Part shown: positions 1-20,215 of the stretch, piece after piece
Layout: each line of letters opens with the position of its first letter
Position numbering within the stretch: position 1 is the first letter of the stretch
NCBI GenBank assembly: GCA_035222895.1
Contig: JAVYIG010002101.1
Span: 133,501 to 197,500, forward strand
Direction of reading: 5' to 3'
DNA: 64,000 bases
From: Strongylocentrotus droebachiensis
Taxonomy: Eukaryota > Echinodermata > Echinoidea > Camarodonta > Strongylocentrotidae
The notes under the pieces: model-generated
Told to the model about the DNA's origin: nothing
Seen by the model: only the letters and a program-made list of their open reading frames with translations
Databases searched by the model: none
Made by a program: the position numbers and the translations under genes

Positions 1-46
1 TATCTTGTCCAAGGGGTTTTGTTTCAACATTTTCAATCTATCTCCT

Positions 47-206
47 GGGGGGCGTTTCACAAAACTTGTCATCAGTGATAAATGACAGTTTTTGTTATAA
101 GCTACTGAAATCCTTGCTTATGATTGGTTATCAGCAGATTTGTCACTGGTTTTTTGTCATTTGTCATTGAAAACAAGTCTTTGTGAAACACCCCCCCCCC
201 CCCCCC
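47..206. mobile_element. MITE with G-run/C-run terminal inverted repeats
   Basis: The left end reads GGGGGGCGTTTCACAAAA and the right end TTTGTGAAACACCCCCC, so the ends are inverted copies; the interior also has loose self-complementarity (TTGTCATCAGTGATAAATG). No coding capacity. Related ends occur at 37981-38290 and, more distantly, 23349-23486. Confidence 0.6.
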
Positions 207-1160
207 TGGTCGGAGGGGAGGGGGCTCGTTCTCCCACACCTATCCAATAGCTCTGAAGGCCCTTGGCGATTTATTTGAACGGGTTGGGATGGGGACAACC
301 CGGTGCCCCCTCCCCATCGATCGGTCGGTCCCCTCACTATGATCTGCCTATAAGCTTTTAGTCTGAGAAATGTATAAGTTATTGATAGCGGTATGGGCCT
401 CTTACTTATGCATACAATTTACAATTGGGACAATACATCAAAATAATGCGGTCATTGTTGCACTGTCAGGAATGCTATATTACCTCTTTGGTAATCCTCG
501 CAATGACAAAAATATTCGCTCGATGAAGGGAGGGTCGTTTTTTTTTCTTCAATTCAATAATTGATGCCATGTCAGAAAGAGCTGAGAAGTAATGTTAAGT
601 AACTATTCAAGAATTGCAGGTGCAAGCTATTGAAAACAGAATCGAATAGCCAAGCTTCCCATTAATTATTGCCCTGTTATAGAATTCGTAGAAAATACTG
701 AATTGAATAGACCCATTTTCCTATGCGGAATGATATTATGCTATGTCAGGGCAGTGGCCTATTGTCATATCACTTTAAGTTTAAGTCAGCAGTTTGCAAA
801 ATAAATGAAAATAGCACAAAAACTCACTATATATCAGTAATATCAGTTACTGAAAGAAAAGATATACGGGCAATCTTGACAACATCGGACTACAAAAAAA
901 AAAAAAAAATATGCATCCCAAAAGCGTAAAATCAGTAAATCAGCATATTTTGTAAAGTCATAACATGCAGAAAGTGTTAATAACAAGAAACAAACCAGTT
1001 AATAGCAGTGGGGAAAGTTTTAGATACGCCTTTTCTATACCACATGTTATTGTTATCATTTTTTCTTCACCCAATTATATTGACTTGTCCATCTCTTTTT
1101 TTAAGGTGACCCCCCCCCCCCCCTACCTCAACAAAGGAGAACCTAACATGTGATACTCTT
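207..1160. other. Non-coding stretch
   Basis: No gene or clear repeat family seen. It holds a poly-A tract at 893-909 and a poly-C run near 1110-1123. Confidence 0.4.
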
Positions 1161-2945
1161 TCTTTAACAAACAAAAAAATCCTCTGTGTGCCCATGCCTT
1201 GAGCCATAATGCATGGCCGTCCAGAGGATTTTTTTAATGTTGGGGACCGAGGTAAAGGCAATAAATTATTGAAAATTTATTGCATTTTCTGTTTTTTTTT
1301 TAATTTATGGAAACTGCCCCCTACCCTTGCCCCCGCTGCGTACAGTCATGTTTCAGTGACAAAGCAATGACCTCATAACTGTGAGGCCCCAGGTTCAAAA
1401 CCATGTCGATGTGCTATATTAGTGCCCTTTTGTGGGGCATTATTCCTCATTACTGTCATTTATGACTTAACCCTAATAAGGCCCCCTCCACGATTTTTCC
1501 GATTGCTCTGGAACGCATATATGGATGGCGCACCGCCGCTCGCTGACTTTTTTCTTTTGAGTCTTGCGCAACTTTTGTCTTTGCATGTCAGCCCGAAAAT
1601 CGCTAATTTTCGTGATTTGTGTAAAAAACATATGGAAAAGTCATTTTTCCTCAAAACAGATCAAACATGGGTTATTGGGTCTTGTTTAAAGTTTAGGTGG
1701 TTGTTTTGGGAGTCAAAATAGTTGAATTGTAGTAAGAAATGAAATAAAACCAAAAAAACAATGAAATACATAAGTTAAAAAAAACAATGAAATACATAAG
1801 AAATTATCAAAAAAAAGGGATTACATAAGGAATAAGCTGGCTCTTCCAAATTTTGTTGTCGTATTATTATTCAGAATGGTCTAATGAATATATGTAGTGA
1901 AAAAGAATGCATGTTTTATGGGTAAAAATGTGATTTTCATATTGCTCCGATTGTCTCATTTTCGCTCGCGTGAACATTGCCAGCACAAACCACTGACCTC
2001 TGCCTGCTGAACGGATCATCGCCCATTCCATTCACTATACGTTACGTACTATAAAGGCTGCATTGTCTGACCGTTCATGAATATTCATGTTTTTGCTAAA
2101 CTCGGCAAAATGTTTGCTTTTACTAAATGGAAAAATTACGGTGGGGGGTTGGATGAAATGGACATAATGAAATAGGCAGAAGTGATCTATGATAATTCAT
2201 GCTTTTTATGTTTCGTGTGCTCGACCTATAACCTTCAAATCGCTTGGTAAACTGAGTCCAAAGTTAGACTTGTTTCACACGTGTATTATAGGCAATGACG
2301 AGCTTGCAACCTATTTTGAAAAATTACGGTGGGTGAACTTTCAAAAGTCAATGAGACATGTGGGCTCCAATGAAAGAGCTAGTGATAACGTACGTCGGGG
2401 TGGATGTGCTTTTCGTTTAAACAAAAAATTAATTTTTAACGATTTTTTTAAAAAACGTCCATAGGCTAACATGTTAGGCTGCCGACTCAGATCATGCTCT
2501 GACGATAGGGGGCGTTGTGAAATGAGACTAACCGGAGCCATATGTATGACTTTATTTGCATAAATTACCATAAATATGCAAATGAGTAAATTTTTCAAAA
2601 AAATGAAATTATCATATTATTTTATACACTTCACTTGACATGCGTGCAAATTTTCGCGGCGATCGGCTGCTTCACGGCCGAGATCTTAAGGGGGGCCATA
2701 ATGCCCCCCCCCCCCCCGGCCGTACTAAGACCTCAAATAGCCCGGCCTAGATAGGGTTAAGGGCGGGCGTAGGGCCCCTAGTTGACAAGCATAATAGCAT
2801 ACATATGCTTTAGCAGTCACGCAAAACACACATTGTCAAATTATTGTTCAATAAAATCTGAGAATGTATATTATTATCTAGATCTATTATTTTTAATAAA
2901 TTGGGGTAAAGCAAAAATATTCCAACTATATGAGCGACAGTGTAT
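1160..2945 (+). repeat. Dispersed repeat interrupted by a TTAA element
   Basis: Sequence flanking the TTAA element, at about 1160-1470 and 2757-2945, matches in reverse complement one continuous stretch at 23965-24490. Shared words include CTATATGAGCGACAGTG, TAGTTGA(C/T)AAGCATA and AATCCTCTGTGTGCCCATGC. The second copy lacks the insertion and so is an empty site. Confidence 0.7.
1467..2760. mobile_element. piggyBac-type non-autonomous TTAA element, long copy
   Basis: The element 1471-2756 is flanked by TTAA on both sides. It starts CCCTAATAAGGCC and ends GGCCTAGATAGGG, inverted copies of one another; CCC-type ends and a TTAA target are hallmarks of piggyBac. It has no transposase. It shares most of its body with 44246-45032 but has about 0.5 kb of extra internal sequence (about 1935-2545), so it is the less deleted version. 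Confidence 0.8.
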
Positions 2946-3124
2946 TTGTGAGATCGCAGTGCGAAAAATAACATCTTATAAAGAGGAAAAAATCCAATCC
3001 TGATGGAGTTATAAGCACATTCTCATAACGGAAGACTGAAAAGACCTTTGATAAGTAACATAAGTATATCATCTATAGATGCATGCGAGCTTTGGGAGAA
3101 ATTGCTCTTAGTCGCTTGAAATTT

Positions 3125-4200
3125 GGGGCGCGTTTAATGATGAGAGGGAAAGGGAACACTTATCAGAAAAGAAATGGAGCACGTGTCAAAGTACAAAAAG
3201 TAATTATCAGACGTGAAAATGGGTCACTTCTTACACCCTCAAAAAAAAGGCATTCACCAGGGATAAAAAATAAAAACTCAGTCATGACAATAGGAAATGG
3301 GCACCATCAGATTTTGATAGGGGCATTTATAGGAGGTGAAAAGGGGCATTTATAAAAAGGGGATAGGTCCCTTATTAGAAAGGAAACGGGGCCTGTATCA
3401 TTGTTGAAGGGGAAATTATCAGACGTGAAAAGAGGCACCTATCGCACCTGAAAAGGGGCAATGACCAAACATGAAAACGTCTGAATGAATGAATGAAAAA
3501 GGGGCACTTATAATAATGGAAATGTGCATTAGTTAAAAGAAAATGGGCACCCATCAGATTTTAAAGTGGCATTTATCGGAGGTTAAGGGGGCACTTATCT
3601 GAAGTAAAAAGGAGTAACTTTTCGTACCTGAAAAGGGTCATTTACCAGAGAAGGGGCACTTATGAGAAGGGGAAGGGGCTCTTTTTTAATGGGGCACTTA
3701 TCATTAGGAAAAGGGGCACTTATTAGAAAGGAAAAGGGGCACATGTGAAAATATAAGGTGCGCTTATCCGAGTTAAAATGGGGGTAGTTATTAAAAGGGG
3801 AAGGGGCACTTATTACAAAGGGAAAGGGGCACTTGTCAAAGTAAAAGAGGCACCTCTCAGATTTGAATAGGGCAGTTATCAGAGGTTAAGGGGGCACTAA
3901 ACAAAAGTGAAAATAGGCACTTCTCGTAGGCCTACCTGTAAAGGGGCACTTACTAGATATTAAAAGGGCACGTATGAGAATGGAAAATGGACACTTATTG
4001 CAAAGGAAAAAAGGGAACTTGTCGAAGGAAAAGGAGCACGTATCCAAATAAAAGGGGCACTTATCAGAGTTGAAAAGGTGAGGAGGCATTTCTACAAATT
4101 AATAGGGGCACTTAATTGTCAAAGTAAAAGGGGCACTATTCCTATGTAAAAAGGGGCACTTCTTACAAAGTTAAAGGGGCGCTTTTCGGGTGCTTGAAAG
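3125..4200 (+). repeat. Degenerate minisatellite, unit about 20-35 bp
   Basis: Dozens of diverged direct repeats around a core like AAAAGGGGCACTTATCAGA, with drifting spacing and point changes. No open frame is kept, so it looks like an old, non-coding tandem array. Confidence 0.8.
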
Positions 4201-5227
4201 TGGGGGCGGGGAGGGCCGCCCTCTGTTCATACTGATATCAGGTTATATCAGACTTTATTGGTATACATATATCAAACTTTTATATGATGAATATCAATTC
4301 ATAACATCACACTTCTCAAAACACCATTTTTATGCACAACAAGCATATTTGCTGCAAAATATTCCAATACCTATATATATATGTGGTTGCTAGGGAGGAA
4401 AAGTCGCTAGCAACCAATTCTTAACTTTTTCTTTGTTTGGCTTCCGTTATTAGTTACTGCTCAAGTTTCAAACGTGCATATGCATGTGAACATGTCATGT
4501 TTGTTTCAGATACATATTTCCAAGATATCTAGCACATTTGTAGGTACTTCCCAGATGGAGACCACGGAACTCAAAAACTAAGCAAGAAAACAGGCCTGGC
4601 CTAGGCCCATGGTCTAATGTAATTCCACCTCCCTGTGTAGATCTACACGATTCCATGATTCTACACTATATAATTTATCAAAACATACTCTATTTATCTC
4701 CACGATGATCTATGACGTACTCGCTGCATGTCCAGTCTTGATTGGGCTATCGCAGAGAGAGTCAATGATATGCACACTAGGGTATTTAACCTTTGGCTTT
4801 TTAGATCATCTTCATTCCTCCCTTTGCTTTCGTGCCAAATCAAAATTTAATTTATGAATAATAAATAATAACTATGACTCCATGAATATAAAATGAAATT
4901 GCAAGACAAATTTGATATATTCTTGCACAATATTAGATCAGTTTTCATGAAACAAATAGATAATAACTGTCTAGCCAAAAGCAAATAACTTATTTTCCAC
5001 AGGGAGGTAATAGTGGTGATGAATCGGAAGAAGTACACATGTATGACCTTTAACATGGGGAGTAAGAGCTAGACGAGTCGAGTTTGCAAAGGTAAATACA
5101 TGTAGTGTGTATTCGTACCGTATCGCAAGGCGGCTCGAGGCAGAAGCACACGAAAGGAGCTCAGAAAGCACCTATTTTACAATTTTCCCTGTCTTGTTTG
5201 AGGTGTTTTCTCGACCAGATTGCAACT
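4201..5227 (+). other. Upstream region of macroH2A
   Basis: Mostly A/T-rich with no repeat I can name. The last 150 bases are less A/T-rich and probably hold the 5' UTR (a pyrimidine-rich stretch lies just before the ATG), but no TATA box or definite initiator can be called. Confidence 0.35.
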
Positions 5228-12397
<7,170 letters not shown>

Positions 12398-15300
12398 GGG
12401 GCTCGTTTGGACCAAACATAGGTGATGATAGCGTCTTAGCCTAGTTATACATGTTTGTATATCTCTTTTTAGTGTAATGTTGAAGAAGTATGTCGGAATG
12501 GCGGTAAGATGCAAGTCAGTGATTTGTGAAAAATTCTTTGAGAATCACTGCTGTTTCCTTGGTGTTGTAGTCCATATACCGAAGCTTGTTAGGATTGTTC
12601 TAATTCAGGAGAGAAAGTCTATATTTTGCATCAAAAGGAAGAATGTCGGTAAAAAGGCTTCAGAAATTTATTCAGAGGATAAGGATATGGTGTCAATTTG
12701 CAAGTTTGGATCTGGCAGTTTGAAATCTCCATCAAGGAAAGTAACCATTGTTTGGTTGTATATGTATGTCAGGCTATTAATTACATCTCCTCAATTTCAT
12801 ATCTTAGCCATTCTAATTACCTCATGTCCATATCAAACTTATGGTGAAACCCTGGTTGATGGGGTGTATGTATGCTAGTAAGAAAATGTCCCCCCAAAAG
12901 GGGGGTATTTTTCTGAAATGTTGTGGATTTGAAAAAGGGTATGGTTTGTTAAAACCGGTTGTATATTTCAAAGAGAAACCTGTAACTCATATGACAAAAA
13001 GCAAATACCCCCCCCCCCCCCCCAAAAAAAAAGGGTTCCTTGTGAATTTGTACTCATTGAGCTACCAAACTAGGGTTAAAAGACTATTTTGTATTTTGGG
13101 GGCCCAAAGGCATCCAAATTTGTGGAAAATGTTCTTAAGTCCACAAGCAGCGTGTCATATTAGACTCTGCTAACGATCGTAAACGATTTAAATATGAAAT
13201 GAAAAGTGGGTAAATGTAAAAAAACTTGTATAATATGTGAATAAGAAAAGGTTTTCAGCAGGGATGTGGCTTCTACATGTACAGTCAAAACCTGTCTATT
13301 TGAGGCCACCCAAGGGAAACGGAGAAAGTGGCCACAAACACACATTTCTTTCTTGAGGGAGACAAAATAAGTTACATAGCTGCTGTATGCAGGTGGCCTT
13401 TATAGAGAGGTGGCTGCCCAGACAGGTATGGCCGTATATGGCATTTTAATGATGCATCTTAAAGATTTAAAAAATTGTCAATTTCTTGAAATATTGAAAT
13501 AATATTCTCTGTTGCTTGGAAATGGTACTGTGCATTTTACTTTCTAATGCAAGGAGTATTTTCAACCATGATACACAACAGATTGTGTATGTTTAGTTGA
13601 TTTGTGGTCATTTCTTGGAATTTACTATAATCAAGTTAAATCCCCCCAAATTATTGGGAGAGAGAACTTGTTGCTCTTATAAAGGGAACTTGCTTCATAC
13701 AGTTTAATCTGTATTTATTTCATTGCCCTTAGCCATTAACATGAGATATGTTTTGTAATGATTGTAGTGTATGAAATATTTTTTGTATGATGTAGTAGCA
13801 ATGATGTAATATTTTGTTACTTTAGGCTACATTCTGCTGAGTTATCTTCAATTACATTGTATGCATAGCAAGAGGGCTGTCAATTTGAAATATATATTAT
13901 ACATGTATTACCTCTTTTTAAAATGATCATGAAAGTAAGCTTTTTGATGTACAAAATTGTGATTTGTATCTGTAGATAATATCTTTCCCTTTTTGATGTA
14001 GTTTCATTACAATAATTGTTCATTGTTGAAATAAGTCTACATCAGTGTGTTGTATAGACGACATATCTAGATGGAATTAAAATCCTTATAAAGAGAAATT
14101 AAGGAAAAAAGAAAATTAGATATATAATTTTAGTGCTTTCACTGTGATAAATCTATACATGTATGATTAGATGTGTATTATATTTGCTTTGCTTTTCATA
14201 AGTCTGATAAAGGTTAAGAAATAACTTACATACTTGTGAAATGTTTATGGGGATTTGATGAATTTCACTGTTCTTAACAAAATCATGTTAGATTGATCCA
14301 TGTAACATTTCATATATCTTGTTTTAAAAACAAATTCAGAACTGAAATAGGTATCACCAATGTTTTCCTTTGGTGGGAAATATTTAAGTGAATGCATCAT
14401 GAAAAAGTTAATTTTTCATCTTTATCATTTACATGTAATAGGTGTTTGAGGGAAAAATCAGTCTTCAGAATCTTGTTTTTCGGGAAGTCAGAAGTTAAAA
14501 AAAAGTTTACTTAAAAAAGTTCTAAAAAGAAATTTTGAAGAATGCATGGATATCACCCTTGTTCTATACCTTGGAAGATGATCAACATCCTGATCAAAAT
14601 TGATTTGGTATTTTGTTTTTTATGCTTGAATTTGATGTTACATTGTGGTGTAGGTTCACATTGTACAGCCATACTGTACTAGAAGCACTGCCACAAAATC
14701 CTCTCTAGCGCCATCTCAGGTCAGCTGTAGCAGTATGGTCCTGTAACTCGCTGCTTCCCAAGCTGGGCTGTTGGTTCTGGCATCGAATCCTCACCCTGGG
14801 ATGTGGGAATTTGGTATTTGGTTACGCACTGTTGCCAAGTTGACCATGAGATGGCGCTGTGCAATAGCCAGTACGCTAGGGCAGAAAATTCATAAGTGCA
14901 GTATCGCTTTAAATAATCCTCTCTCTTTCATAAGTCTAATTAAAAAGAGTGCTAATATAATAAACCTGTCATATAATCTGCATCACAGTACATGCACATG
15001 CAGGCATGAGTTAGGCCATGCTTGTTTGAATATGAAATTTTTAAAGACATGTTTTTGAAGTGTAGAGAAGTATATTTGTTATCTATTTTGTGAAACAAGT
15101 TGTAAATCTTGCGAGAGATGTAATTGCCAATTTCAATTTTATTTTCAATATTTTAATTTAAAGTGAAAAGCAGTTGTTTTGAAAATCTCCTTAAAAATGT
15201 TGTTGTTATGTTGTATGTAAGCTAGAAAAATATATCAAATATTGTTTCTTTTGTTTTTTCATCATTATTAATTTTATATCACTCTTTAGATTATATGCAT

Positions 15301-15600
15301 TCTTTTATTGCCAATTCACAACTTGATAAAGTAGTAATTTCACTTTTATATAGTGCAGATACCATAGCGTTATTGAAATGATTTATATAGACATAGATAA
15401 TATTTATATAATTTTATCATATGCATCGGGAGAACTTTAAGAGCCATCTTTCCGTTTATTTAGTTGGAAAATTATAATCATGTGCGATGAAATAGGTTTG
15501 AAAAACCTTGATTTTACAATTTGTTTGTATAATTTTAGTTTACACCTCAGATATATATGTGAATTGCTAGTAAAATAAAATGTAAGCTAAGGAAATTTCA
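12398..15600 (+). other. Probable macroH2A 3' UTR and flank
   Basis: This A/T-rich stretch follows the macroH2A stop codon and holds no credible coding exon. A poly(A) signal AATAAA lies at 15574-15579, so a 3.2-kb 3' UTR is possible but cannot be proven from sequence. A poly-C/poly-A tract sits at 13011-13032. Shorter 3' ends are equally possible. Confidence 0.35.
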
Positions 15601-16290
15601 TTTCCTTATCTGCCTTTAAATCATTGAATAACTTTGTATTTCTTTAGCTCTATAATTATTTGTGAGAAGTTTTTACAGAAGCAAAATAATATGCTTATGC
15701 ATGTACAGTAATATGAGACTCGGAAATATATATCTTCGTCAATATGGCAAACCACTACGACTTGTGTCTCCTCAAATGCCTTATTTGTTAAAATCTCTCA
15801 GAACAATTTAGAATTTACACAAATGCCCTAAGAAGTGCACATCGCCTTCTGTTTTCACGTGCTCACATCATTGGGTACTTAAAATTCCATCGACTCCAGG
15901 GTTCATTATTTTATGTTTAAATTTGTCCTTGTCAATTTATCTATCTGATTCTTGAATGTCAAACTACGCCATCACTTGACAGGAAATTTGAACCCGGTAG
16001 TATTTTGGGGATGTCTTTGCCTGATGTGTAAGGAATTCCACGGCATAGCATGCATTTGTTGAGGACCTAATAGCTTATTGACGTAATTTGTATTATTCCA
16101 CTCCCCCCCCCCCCCCCCCACCCACCCACACACACGGACACAGACACGCCCTCTTTCCAAACGTTAATTTCTCTCATTTTATATGCCTTTGATAGTCGGG
16201 GCAAGCAGCACAATTCCGTTCCGAGGGGGGGGGGGTGACCGCAATTACAATTATGCGTTGATATTTTTCGCGCAAACACACAAACACGAC

Positions 16291-16630
16291 TCTAAGGCCA
16301 AATTATTAAAAAAACATGTTTAGCGTCCTGTTTTTTTGAAAAATAGGAAGGAGGAGGCCCCCTTTTTTTTTTTTTAAATGGCCGCTCAAAATGGCCGCTC
16401 GGTACATTTTCCCTGACAGTCGGGCTATTTTTCAAGATGGCCGCCGACCTTTTTCTTTTTTTTTTTTTTTAAAGCAGAAATTGATCCATTTTAGCAGTGT
16501 TTTTCATGTTTTTTTTTTTTTTTTTTTAAATTTCAAAAAAAAAAAAATCGAAAAAAAATAGGAGGCGGCCCCCAAAAGGGAAGCGGACGGGGACGCTAAA
16601 CATGAATATTTTTTTACATGGCCTAATAGA
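16291..16630. mobile_element. TIR element carrying ATGGCCGC repeats
   Basis: The left part contains CATGTTTAGCGTCC and the right part GGACGCTAAACATG. The inverted similarity extends outward to TAAGGCC and GGCCTAA. The interior holds homopolymer T/A tracts and three ATGGCCGC copies, one within CAAGATGGCCGCC, which resembles a YY1 site. No coding capacity. Confidence 0.6.
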
Positions 16631-17026
16631 GATGGGTGTGAGAATTGAAGGGAGGGGCGAGTAATCGGACCCATTTTAGGACATTCTAAACCTTCTTTTA
16701 GTATTTTAATGATAGATTTTCAATACGATTAGAGTCACTGTCGTAGATTTTGTCACCGTGATTTTGAATTACTAATTGATTTTAAAATGATTTTCCTTGA
16801 AAACTGTGGATACATTTTGTATGGGCGACTTCCTTTCCTAAGCTGTGTGTCTGTGGGATCTCCCCATTCCCGGGATTTATACCAGTGTGTTATGAACTGA
16901 ATAGCAGGAAACAACGAAAGAATGGCTCGAGTTTTCATTGACCCTCCGTAGATTCCTTTCTATCAGACAAACACAGAAATAATGGTCAAATTACGTAAAG
17001 CAAACATGTCTTTATCGTGTCTAGCT

Positions 17027-17190
17027 GCTAGTTTTGTTGGAAAAGGATTTCTCCTTCATTCACGAGTGGAGGTATCACCAAATTTAAATTCAATTCAATT
17101 CAATTCAGTTTTGTTGGAAAAGGATTTCTCCTTCATTCACGAGTGGAGGTATCATCAAATTTAAATTCAATTCAATTCAATTCAGTTTTG
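17027..17190 (+). repeat. 77-bp tandem duplication
   Basis: The block beginning GTTTTGTTGGAAAAGG occurs twice at exactly 77 bp spacing, with one C/T difference (TATCACC versus TATCATC). Each copy ends in an ATTCA run. The near identity implies a recent duplication. Confidence 0.85.
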
Positions 17191-18939
17191 TTTGTCCAAA
17201 TGAAATAAATGGAAATGTTACATGGGATATTTCACAAGCAATTAAAATACATATATACGCAGCAGCAAAAACAGTAATAATCGAAATACATAAGTGATAC
17301 ATATACATTGACGTTGACATAAACATATAGATATTAAAGTAAAACTATACACAGAAGGAGCACTAAGAAATAGTAAACGGAGACATAATAGGGTGATAGC
17401 TAGAGGAAGGACAGTAGACCGAGGGGGGAGGGGTATCAGTCAGAAGAAGGGGAAGGATTTGATGAGAGAAAGGGTCGGAGAGCTGATGCGAAGTGTAGAA
17501 AGGAGAAGTAGGCCTAGGGAGGGTTGTAGGAAGAAAGAGATATAATATCATGAAATGAAATGAAATGATAAAAGCGATAAGACGCGTCAGCAGAACGTAG
17601 TGAACACCATCGCACAGACTCTCAATATCCTATTGAATTGCCCATATATAGAAATCATCCCCGGATACTGTAATGTTCGCATAAATCAATAGTCGACACA
17701 CAACGCTATCATTTTACATTAAAGGAAAGGTGTTGGCTGGTCAGCGCTTAAAATTAAGTATATTGACAATAAATATGAAAAATTATAATCATTTGAAGGG
17801 TTTAATTACAACAATGTACAATCTGATTGAATGTACCACTCGCACTAGTCATGCTAGTATTACATAGTCAAAATTAGAGAGAGATCGTAAGGATTTAGGA
17901 TTGTGATCCTTGAGCTACAAAAACATCTTCCATTAGGTATACTTTTGTTGTTGTAAAGGTTTTATTTCCACATTAACTGCATATGAAAAGAATTTACAAA
18001 GTAAGGCATATACATGGTAACAAAACATGTACATTATATTAAATAGATACAACAGTAGAAAAAACGATAAAGCAAGTCATTAAATACAAATGATGCTAAC
18101 AATAATCTGCAGTAATGAGGAGGCAACCTTGGAAGCATTATGCTTGTAATTAAGGTTCCTTTTACAAAATACGTTTATTACATACTATATAAAACAAACA
18201 AAAACAAAATAAAAGAAGGAAGAAGAACTTTAATTATCTATATTGACATTTATATAAATTATCATCTCACCATAGGGATGTTCTGATTACTATTTGTTAT
18301 CAATATAAGATGTTTATTAAAGGGGGTATTTTCTTCCTTCCTTTCCTTCCTTCTATCCTTCCTTCCTAACATTGTACTAATTTAACAAACGAACTAATGT
18401 GACAGTTTTGAAGACAATATCATTTTTGTCTAGCTTCATGTGTTAAGGGAGTCTTCAGGGACAAGCTGAATTTTCGCGACAAGCGTTTTCCATTGCTGCT
18501 CTTTAATACTACTAAATATGGAATAGAAAATTACTTTTTAGGGACTCATCATTTCACAGTTGAATTCACTTGGTTGATTCCACTGTTCGCAGGAATTCAG
18601 AGAGAGGTGGAAGTGAACAATCTCACCATAACGACGACCTTGTATTGTTCATCGTCTTTACAATGCTTCTCCTTTCGTTTCCTTCCAATTCTTTAGTTCT
18701 TTCTCTCCTTTCATTTCTTTCATTCTTCCTTTTCTTCATTCTCTCTCTCTCTCTCTTTCTGTTATCTCCCTTCGTTTCGTAGTAAATTCTTTCTTTTTTT
18801 CTTTCCCATCTTTTCTTTCTTTCTCACTTCTTCTAATTCTATATGTCTTTCTTTACGTTGTTTCCCTTCGTTTTGTTCCAATTTTTTCTTTCTTTATTTC
18901 TTTCTTTCTTTCGTTAGTTATCATGTATTCATCAAAAAA

Positions 18940-19150
18940 CAGGGTAGTCCCATTTAGTGTAATAGATAGCCTGCTTCACAAGGAAGGCCTGCTATGAACA
19001 AAATGATACAACATAACTTATAAAACATAATTACAAAAATACATGGTAATGGTAATTTCATTCATTTCATTTATTTTTCTATTTCCAAATATGAATTAAA
19101 ACAATATAACATGTAAACATAAGCATGGCATGGCTGATAATCAGTTGAAA
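18940..19150 (-). mobile_element. Probable LINE 3' tail
   Basis: On the minus strand the words GGCCTTCCTTGTGAAGCAGG and AATGGGACTACCCTG occur in the arrangement commonly seen at the 3' ends of marine-invertebrate non-LTR elements. No coding part remains. Confidence 0.35.
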
Positions 19151-20215
19151 CAAACGTATTAATAAGAAATGAACAACATGACTTGGATCATAAAATGATA
19201 ATAACTTTTAAATGAAACGAAACACTCACACAAAATATGTGGCATAGTATACCGAGCAAAATGACAACATTGTTTTCTTTCTATTTCTTTCTTTTCTTTC
19301 TTTTGTCCCTCTTTCACTGTACTATATAGGCCTATATATAATTTCCTTGCCATAACCTGTAAAACTGCCGGCGACCGAAGAGATACCCTTTATCGAAACG
19401 ACGTAATTACCATTTACTGTAACACTATCTGAAAATATGTTGGGCTCTATATACAGCTGTGAAGAGGCTAAAATGATAACGATTTCCTCAGATAGGACGT
19501 TACATGGAGGGCCCCGTGTAGAGGAGAGGGAACCCACTGCACTATTCGTATAAGAGTAGGGGAAACCCCGGTGTAGTGGTCCACCTGCAAAACCATACCC
19601 AGATGGACCTTGTGGAAGATTAGCCCTGTGTTATTAAAACATTATCCAAAAAACGTAGTAGGTCCATGAATAAACTCCTACGGAGATAAGAAGAGATCTC
19701 CATGCTCCTACTAACGATTGCGTCTTTATACGCATTTCTTGGAGATGCACATTCTGAAAGGGACGAAGGACGTTCGATCAAATAGAACGATGTCCTTTTA
19801 TCTCTCCTTTTATTTCACTCGCACAGGAATTCTTTTTTCCTGAAGTTCCCAAATATGCTTCAGTGAGTTTTGTATGACGTCCCTCCCATTCAAGTAGAGA
19901 CCAAAGCCCCACGCTGCGTGCGGGCTGCAAGTTGTTCTAATCGGATTCTGTTTGGCTTGGTATAGTTACGTGCCAGTATCTGCGGCACACTCAAACAGCG
20001 TTCACCACTAGAAGATAAATACATTTGTATATCAGTCGGAGAGAGAGGATCGCTGCTTGTATCGTCCCGTTGATCCTGTTCATCAACACCATTGACCACT
20101 GTGAGCTTGCAAAGAGAGTATCCGTGTTTTCTGGCATTGTGACAGACACAGTGCTGTGGTAAATTTTAATCCGCAGGAGCTTTTACAGGTTTGGAATCGG
20201 TATTATATTTCAACC

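Larger units (their letters stand above)
15601..20155. other. Intergenic region between macroH2A and ACSL
   Basis: No gene seen. It holds the TIR element at 16291-16630, a 77-bp tandem duplication at 17027-17190, pyrimidine-rich microsatellites (18320-18365, 18680-18930, 19270-19310) and a probable LINE tail at 18940-19150. An ATG-less open stretch of about 69 codons on the minus strand (19890-20099) is not recognisable. Confidence 0.5.

Noticed and set aside
1422-1721. 99-codon open frame
   Set aside because: It lies across the boundary of the TTAA element, and its counterpart in the second copy (44331-44597) is non-coding by composition.
3125-4200. Possible CRISPR-like array
   Set aside because: Repeats are diverged, spacing is irregular and the genome is animal; it is a minisatellite.
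19890-20099. 69-codon minus-strand open stretch with plausible composition
   Set aside because: No ATG, no recognised domain and no splice partner found; kept only as a note.
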